Source: Batkoa obscura (lineage: Eukaryota > Entomophthoromycota > Entomophthoromycetes > Entomophthorales > Batkoaceae). Taken from it: a stretch of 64,000 bases of DNA. The notes beneath the pieces are model-generated. The model saw only the letters and a list, made by a program, of their open reading frames with translations. It was not told the DNA's origin and did no database searches. Shown here one piece after another: positions 56,727 through 64,000 of this stretch. A program made the position numbers and the translations under genes. The stretch covers positions 434,001 through 498,000 of the forward strand of contig JASVEC010000003.1 of NCBI GenBank assembly GCA_030770535.1, written 5' to 3'. Every line of letters begins with the position of its first letter. Positions within the stretch are counted from its first letter, which is position 1.

Positions 56727-58514
56727 TATTTAAAACAAATAAAGGAGAAGAAAAAAGGAAGCTTTCTAAATTCAGAAAAGAAAACTAAGCTATTAATATT
56801 TTAATTTAAATTCTATTGTTTTTTTTAAATTTCATAGTTTCCATTTTTATTATCTCTTTCTTGATAATAATTTATTAGTGACCTAAAGCCTTAAGAACAT
56901 CTCCCAATAAAGTTTAAAAGCCCCAAATACCAAGAAAAATGCCAAATGATTTATAGTTTATTTTGACTATGGACTTCACAACAGATTAATATATGATATT
57001 ATTTATGAAATAATCTATTTTTAAAAAAATCAAAAATAATGATTGACTAGTAATTATTAGTAAATAATAATAATATAACTAATGTAACTAATATGATAAA
57101 ATACGTTGTCAGAGTTATTATATCATATATTTTATTAATAGACCCCATGTCGTTATAAAAATTAGTTTACAATAACAATTTAATTATATAATAACCACTT
57201 TTAATTTATCATCATAGAATAATTCAATATATTTGATCTTTTATTATTTCTTTATCAAAATACCTTATTTAGTTTTAATAATGTATAAATAAATAAATAG
57301 TTTAAATAACAATAATCATATTAACAGACAATATAACTAGATGATTATAATAAAAATAAAGGTATTTAAATTAAAACCTTGATGTATCTGATCCTATTAT
57401 TTTGGTTAACTCTATAAAAGCACTTGATTACTTTATTAATGTTTGGGTTTGTACAATTAAATAGTTATAATTAAAATAGGTCATAATACTGAATATTGGT
57501 TCTAAATATTGCTTTAAATATTAACACCTGAGTTAATGATTTAATTGAATAAACCAAAGATTGCAACTCCACAATATAATAAATATAATAATATCCGTAA
57601 TTTTTTTTATAATAATTTTATTATTATAATAAATATATTATTTTAAACTATCCTAGATTTGTATAAAGCCTTTTAATTAAAACCAAATAAAAATTGGGTA
57701 TTATTATGCTAGATTGGGATATCTAATAACCTTTGTTAGTCCATCAAAGTTTATGTCTTAATTCTTTACTTTCACTTAACTTTTCTGCCTACCTTCTTAT
57801 TCTGAAATTTTACAATTTAATGCCTTAAACTATACCGTTAGTACAACGAATAATCTAAATGAGTACTATTATGGATTAAAATAGTTTATAAAATATATGT
57901 TTTCCATTATAATGCCATTGATTACAATGCTTTACAGTAAATAAACAATGAAATTTTTAATAAGGTGTTTTTATAAAAGTATTTTAGTTTATTATAATAC
58001 TATTGAGAGCTTTCAGAAAGATATGAACCATATTATCATAACAATAGAAATTATACAGTATAGTTTTATTAAGATGGATATAAACAAATAACTTTTATTA
58101 AATTTTTGACCCAGATTTTAAAATAGAAATTAGAATTTTAGAAATAAAGATTAAAAATTATTGATGAAATTATTTATTAACTTATTCGATTATTGAAACT
58201 AAGTGAGAGTTAAATATTAGTATAAAAATAGGATTTAAAGTGGGTTTTTTTTGAAAACTGGTATTAATAAAAATATTATGTTATCCTATAGTTTTAAAAA
58301 GAAAGAGGACTGATTTTAATAATCAAAAGCAGCGGATGTTAACATTGGCAATATTACATGTACTAGATTAGATCAAAAAACAATTAAAAACAACTTAAAA
58401 ACTCATACAAAAAACAATTACACAAAAAATTTGATATGTAAAAATACTATTATAATTTATAATAAACAAAACTATAAAAATGATTTATATAAAAAGTGTT
58501 ATAATTATCAATAA
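56727..58514. other. Gene-free stretch
   Basis: 1.8 kb of AT-rich sequence with no frame, RNA or repeat that I can support. Includes the promoter of the kelch gene. Confidence 0.5.
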
Positions 58515-58700
58515 GGCTTGGTGGTCTAATGGTATGATTATGCAAACAACAAACTTAATCTTTTGCATGACTAAAAGAGACATAAGATAATACTAATGAG
58601 GGCAACGTTCAACTTTTCGTGGGTTGATAGCTTCATGAGAGCGATTTAGCCTGAAAGTTACATGACGCTGTGTCAATTAAATTAGTCTCTTAAGATCTTT
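58515..58700 (+). other. tRNA-Pro-like 5' half fused to unknown sequence
   Basis: GGCTTGGTGGTCTAATGGTATGATT (start about 58517) is the 5' half of a tRNA-Pro, box A included. A different sequence follows, with a small ATGCAAA/TTTGCAT stem and an AAAGAGAC/GTCTCTT pair framing about 58572-58692. No T arm in the tRNA register. It could be a SINE head or a truncated tRNA pseudogene. Confidence 0.45.
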
Positions 58701-58798
58701 TATAAGTTTTAATCCAAGAGTTGAATTAATTTTTGGAACACCCAATGGGCTGAAATTTATATCCTACGTTAAACAAGGAATTTAATGAACATTTAATA

Positions 58799-58901
58799 AG
58801 GGGGCATTTTTTTTGGCTTCATTATTTTTTCTATTTTTAAGCGCTATTTCAGCGGAAAGATTGTTGGTAAAATTCTTAAACAAAAAAATATATCCCCATA
58901 A
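58799..58901 (+). mobile_element. Palindromic MITE, copy 12
   Basis: Full copy AAGGGGGCATTTTTTTTGG...AAGCGCTATTTCAGCGGAAAG...AAATATATCCCCATAA. An open frame runs through it and ~240 bases beyond, but the frame starts inside the element. Confidence 0.83.
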
Positions 58902-59374
58902 CATCAGTGAACTTATTAAACATTCCAAACAAGACGTTATTAAATTCCATACTTTACAATTAATTAGATTTGAAATGAGCGATTTTATACATGTTTTTAA
59001 TGATATGGTAATAGAAACTCTGATAAAAGAGGTAAATAAGAAGTTTGTTTTAGAGTTTTTAATTGTTGTATTTAGAGGTTTATATTTTACATGCCTTAAA
59101 CAAATTAAAAATTTATTCAACTTCGATTATAAATATAGCATTTAATAATTCAATACCAATTAATTTTATGCTATTCACCTAATCAATTATTTTATTTTAT
59201 TTTATTTCAACATATTAAGCTATTTTCAATTTTGTTCAATTAGTTTACACTTTTTACAATAGCAATATTCAAAATGTTAACTTTCATTATTTGAACAGTG
59301 CACAGGTCTTGAAACATACAAATAACCCCAAAAATGAAATCGCATATAACACTATGAAATAAGAAAGAAAAGTG

Positions 59375-59484
59375 TATATGAGGATGTTTTTTTTGGTTTC
59401 ATTACTTTTTCCATTTTTTAGGCGCTATTTGAGCAGAAAGATTGTTAGTAAAATCCTTAAACAAAAAAACACATCCACATATAT
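59375..59484 (+). mobile_element. Palindromic MITE, copy 13
   Basis: Full copy TATATGAGGATG...TTAGGCGCTATTTGAGCAGAAAG...AACACATCCACATATA, 474 bp from copy 12 and in the same orientation. Confidence 0.84.
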
Positions 59485-59623
59485 TAAGAAATTTAATTAA
59501 TATTAAAAAGTTAATTTTTATAAATTAACTAAAGATTAATTAAATGGATTAGGTTGTTACCAAGGCATAGGAAACTGGGGCAAAAGACGCCTAAATATTT
59601 ATTGGTAGACTGAAACAGATTAA

Positions 59624-59695
59624 TAAATGGTCTAATGGTATGATTCTCGCTTTGGGTGTGAGAGGTCTAAGGTTCAATTTCCTACTGAGCTCTTT
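59624..59695 (+). pseudogene. tRNA-Pro (TGG) pseudogene
   Basis: The D arm region (GGTCTAATGGTATGATT), anticodon arm CTCGC-TTTGGGT-GTGAG with anticodon TGG, and T arm AAGGTTCAATTTCC are all readable. The 5' acceptor strand (about ATTAATAAA) does not pair with the 3' strand (CTGAGCTC), and the T stem is weakened. A dead or dying tRNA gene. Confidence 0.7.
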
Positions 59696-60240
59696 TTTGT
59701 TGTCAAACTCTTTTATATATAACTTTTTATACTCATTTTACATTATTTATTCTATAATAAAGTTATGTTATATTAGTCTAATATTTTTATATAATAGTTA
59801 TGGTCAAAAACTTTTTAAGTAAATGTATTAAAATTTCAATAGTAAAAAAGCTATCATAGAATTATTAATTACTATTGTTTTATGAAATATGGATTAGTTT
59901 TTTTAAATAGTTTATTTGGTAGTTTACATATTGGCATTTGTTCGTTTTTTTAAGTAGTTCATACAGTAAACAAAATATACGTTAACGTTTATTTTAAATT
60001 ATAGTACTTTATTAGTATTAATCTATTTTTTAATCAAAATTGATAGTACTTATTTCATATTCAGACTTAGTAAAAATAAAACTAGCTAAATATTGGGAAC
60101 GAATCAAAAGCAAGCTACCAAAAAAGTCAATTTGTCTGCTAACCAGAGTCAAATTTCTAGTAAATAAGGGACGAAATATAATTATTGGGAAGAAGTGAAC
60201 AAATCCTCCTTTTGATATCTCAACAAGTATTTAGTACAAA
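59696..60240. other. Intergenic upstream of RPS23
   Basis: No repeats or open frames of note. The last ~150 bases are less AT-rich and presumably hold the ribosomal-protein promoter, but no named motif was identified. Confidence 0.5.
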
Positions 60241-60960
<720 letters not shown>

Positions 60961-62089
60961 ATATCCTTCGATTGGAGTACTTTATCTTTAGTATTTCTTA
61001 TCGAATACCTAATAAAGGGAAATCTTATTTAAAGTATTTCAAAGGCTATAAGTTAAAAAAGCGATATTTAATTTAAGTGTATCAATATTAATATATTAGT
61101 AAGTTCCTTTTATTTTTATTTTTTCAGAGGAATGTAGGTTAAACTGAGCAATTATTACAGTATTAAGGTCATCACAAAGGACAATAGATTCAACTATAAG
61201 GATCAAATCACTAGATATATTTGTTAATAGAAGTGTATCAAGAGGAAAAAAACATGTTAAAAAATACAAGCAGCAATACTAGAATTTGATTGACTAAAGG
61301 TTCGAGATGTGACCTATCGAAATATTTATTAATTTTATATTCTATCAGCAATACCATTTAGTTTTATTAAATAAGCTTTAGATATTAGTATTTAATAAAT
61401 GACATATATTTATTTCACTAACTTTAAGTGATAGTTATTTATTTTAAATTTAGATAAATAAAAGTAGTTAGGTATTATTTTTTTTAATTACGTTTGTTCG
61501 ATATTGTTTGACTGTTCTTGCTATATCGCTTTGATAATACTTTTTTACTGCTACTATATAAAAATAATTGTGGTAAGATCTTCTGGAGAAAATTTTCAAT
61601 TTCAACTCTAATTTATCTTAATAAAATATAATATTCTCCATAAACAAACCTCTTGTAAACTAAATCTCTTTTTTCTAAATTAAAATACGCAAGACGCTTG
61701 CTTATCTTGAATTAAAAAAAGAATTGTCATATACCATTTTCTCCCTTAAATAAACCAGTCCTTTAGGGGGTAAAAATAACCATTTATTTTTAAAAAAACT
61801 GATGAAAGTTGCTAAAATTATTAGAAAAACAATATTTTAAATAAATAGCTCCGTTTTTATAAAAAACACATTGCTATTAAATCTATTTTACAAATATCAG
61901 CTTGTAGACATATTGGAAATTAAGCATATCGGACAATATTTGAACAATTGAATTAAATAATTTTTGCCCTTTCAAAAAGAATTCCAAATCAACAGTAGTT
62001 AATTGAATTTTAAACCAATAAAATTCAACGTGTGGCTCTAGCTTTCTTAAAAAACAACACTCAATCCAATCTATAATTTTATTAAAATA
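60961..62089. other. Intergenic, no gene seen
   Basis: 1.1 kb between RPS23 and the FHIP-like gene. No open frame, tRNA or family repeat recognised. Confidence 0.5.
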
Positions 62090-64000
62090 ATGGAACTATT
62101 CAACCGATTAAAAAAACAACTAAGCTTAAGTGGTAAGGGGAGCGGAAGATTAAGCTCTAGTGCGCAATTAGAAAAATTTCATACTTGTTGGACCTTTATT
62201 CATGTAAGTTATTATAATATTCTGCTATTTAAATTCCTATTAAACGTTAGTAATTTCAATAGAGTACTTATTTTATTCAAGATCAAAAACCAAATCGAAA
62301 AGTACATGTTCAATTAACAGAAATTCCTAGTTATTTAAAATTAATGGTCGATACTTTAGTACAAGAAGAAATTAAATTAGAAGATGATCAAACTGGAGCT
62401 TGTATGGAATATATGTTAAAACATGGGGTGCTAAATATTTTAGTCAATATATCGGAATCCGATTTTCCATTAGGTATTCGTGGAGAAACTATTCGATTTG
62501 TATCTACTTTGGTTAACTTATTAGATGTTAAATTTTTAATTCATTCTCCAATTCATATACCCACGTTAAAATTATTGAAACTTTGTATAAAAGAAGATAC
62601 TGATAATCAAATGGATAAGTTTAATAATTTTTATGTGGATGATTTGATTGATTTATTATATACCCTTTGTTCAAAGATTCACTCTTCTCCTCCTTTATTA
62701 AATATCTTTTTTTATGATAAGAAATGGTTAACTACCCCTCAAAAACAAGGAAGTCCATTAAATAAAGAGGAAATTGCTAATTTAACTGGAGAATATACCA
62801 ATGATGAAGATATTAAACCAAAAATTATATTAAATGAAAATGATGGTCCACAATATGAATGTTTATTATTTTCTTATTTATTGAGGTTTGTTCATAGAGA
62901 AGGAAAATCAGGAGATTATGCGAGAACAGGGTTATTATTTTTAATTGAGGTTGCAGGCGGTAATTTTAGAGATTATATATTATATCATTCGGATCTTTGT
63001 CCTATTTTATCAGCTGGATTAGGAGCTTTATATTCTCAATTACCACGTAAATTATTAGTTAAATATGTAGATGAAGATCGAATTCAATTTAAATTGACAC
63101 GTAGTAAAGAATTAAATGATGAAGATGGATTAGATGATTTCCAAGTGTCTTCATCCCCTCAATTTAAAATATTAATTGATTCTTTTTTAAAAACATTAGA
63201 ATTTTGTCAAGATATTTTACAAAGATGTCCATCAAGAGCTATTTGTATGGCTTTATTATCAGATATTAAAAGTGTGTTTTTAGAATCTATTTTATATCAT
63301 TCAATGATGGAATCAAGTGATTTAGATGGATCTGCTGTTGCTGTTATTTCATATATTGAAATTATATTAAGTACACTCAAAGACGGTGAATTAGTGGATT
63401 TATTTATTCGATTTCTTATTAATAGTGAAGAAGAAGACATTTTACATAAAGATAAAATGACTAATAGTGAAACTAGTTCTATTAAATCATTTAATAGTAA
63501 TAAAGAAGAAAGAGTAAGAAGAAATACAGAAACCAATAGTATATTATCAGAAAATAGTATTCGAGAAATGAAAGGAAATAAAAATAAAGCACATTTAGCT
63601 TTTAATTTAAAAGATTTATTATTTAATAATTTACAATCCAAATCAATACCAACTAGTATTTCTGCTTTAAAATTATTAAATACAATAATTAATGGACATG
63701 CACAGTATTTATTATTATTATTAGGACAAGAGAATTGTTTACCAGTTACCTTACCACCTACTTCAAGAGTATTATCACCAACAATTCCAACTTTTGAAGA
63801 AGCAGAAAAAGAAAAAATTCATCATTTTAAACAAAAACCATATACAACTATTAGTAATCATCATCAAGAAATTCAATCTTATTTTTTACTAATTAATAAT
63901 ATGGATCCGAGATTTAATAAAGATGGCTTTATACCAGGTTATGAGCCTTATATAAAACAAGTAGAATCAATGTATAATAACTATAAATTATCCAATCATA
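62090..64000 (+). CDS. FHIP/RAI16-like protein (FHF complex, HOOK-interacting), partial
   Basis: Exon 1 62090-62203; exon 2 from 62263, open to the window end (at least 617 residues visible). FHIP proteins join FTS and Hook in the complex that links early endosomes to dynein. Diagnostic stretches: FHTCWTFIH, then after the intron HVQLTEIPSYLKLMVDTLVQ, ACMEYMLKHGVLNIL, YECLLFSYLLRFVHREGKSG with ARTGLLFLIE, and LPRKLLV; they follow the order of the animal RAI16/UPF0518 family. The 3' splice site chosen (AG at 62261-62262) is not the nearest-looking one: the AG at 62280-62281 would shift the frame into a stop. A Ser/Asn-rich insert lies at about 63430-63590. The C-terminus is beyond the window. 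Confidence 0.85.

Noticed and set aside
58813-59145. 110-codon frame on plus strand (and the mirror frame on minus)
   Set aside because: It begins inside a MITE. The downstream part is a long open stretch but has no motif, no splice partner and AT-driven composition.

Overview
The window looks like nuclear DNA of an early-diverging, very AT-rich fungus. The genes are typical fungal housekeeping genes (La, TSR1, RIC1, a Cdc25-type Ras-GEF, an Sfp1-like zinc finger, TAF4, uS12/RPS23). Introns are numerous and mostly 40-60 bp, with GT...AG ends. Intergenic space is full of A/T runs, solo LTRs and miniature inverted-repeat elements. A secreted proteinase-K-type subtilisin and a tail of orphan genes would fit an entomophthoralean lineage such as Conidiobolus. 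That placement is inference from composition and gene style, not from a search.

Layout. 0.5-1.9 kb: La protein (+). 2-6.4 kb: repeat zone with three solo LTRs, several ~105-bp palindromic MITEs and a ~100-bp-arm foldback. 6.4-7.5 kb: Sfp1-like C2H2 regulator. 7.9-9.1 kb: secreted GDSL esterase (3 exons). 9.3-12.8 kb: SH3-WW-RasGEF (-). 14 kb: tRNA-Lys. 14.9-18.1 kb: TSR1 (14 exons). 18.4-23.0 kb: RIC1 (17 exons). 23-29 kb: gene-free zone with a fossil LTR element, a younger solo LTR nested in it, MITEs and a tRNA-derived SINE-like head. 29.3-30.4 kb: an intronless secreted orphan. 31-34.9 kb: second repeat zone. 35-38.2 kb: four compact unknown genes, one of them tail-anchored. 38.4-45.0 kb: a three-member TAF4 family, consisting of a decayed copy (-), an intact copy (+) and an intact but diverged copy (-). 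45.6-46.8 kb: subtilisin. 47.2 kb: tRNA-Val. 47.6-49.7 kb: orphan with a Lys/Asp-rich tract. 51.2-52.2 kb: C2H2 factor. 54.3 kb: tRNA-Asp. 54.6-55.3 kb: penta-EF-hand protein. 55.4-56.7 kb: kelch-type membrane protein. 56.7-60.2 kb: MITEs and two decayed tRNA-Pro-like sequences. 60.2-61.0 kb: RPS23. 62.1 kb to the window edge: FHIP/RAI16-like protein.

There is no operon-like logic; neighbouring genes are mostly functionally unrelated. Two themes recur: ribosome production and growth control (La, Sfp1-like, TSR1, RPS23, Ras-GEF) and vesicle/endosome traffic (RIC1, PEF protein, FHIP). The most unusual items are the head-to-tail/convergent TAF4 expansion, the strongly self-complementary MITE family (17 recognisable copies or pieces), a post-decay duplication of fossil retroelement DNA joined to an LTR without matching flanks, and the secreted orphan with a late hydrophobic segment. 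Exon boundaries were worked out by hand from splice signals, reading frame and family conservation; all spliced totals given are divisible by three.
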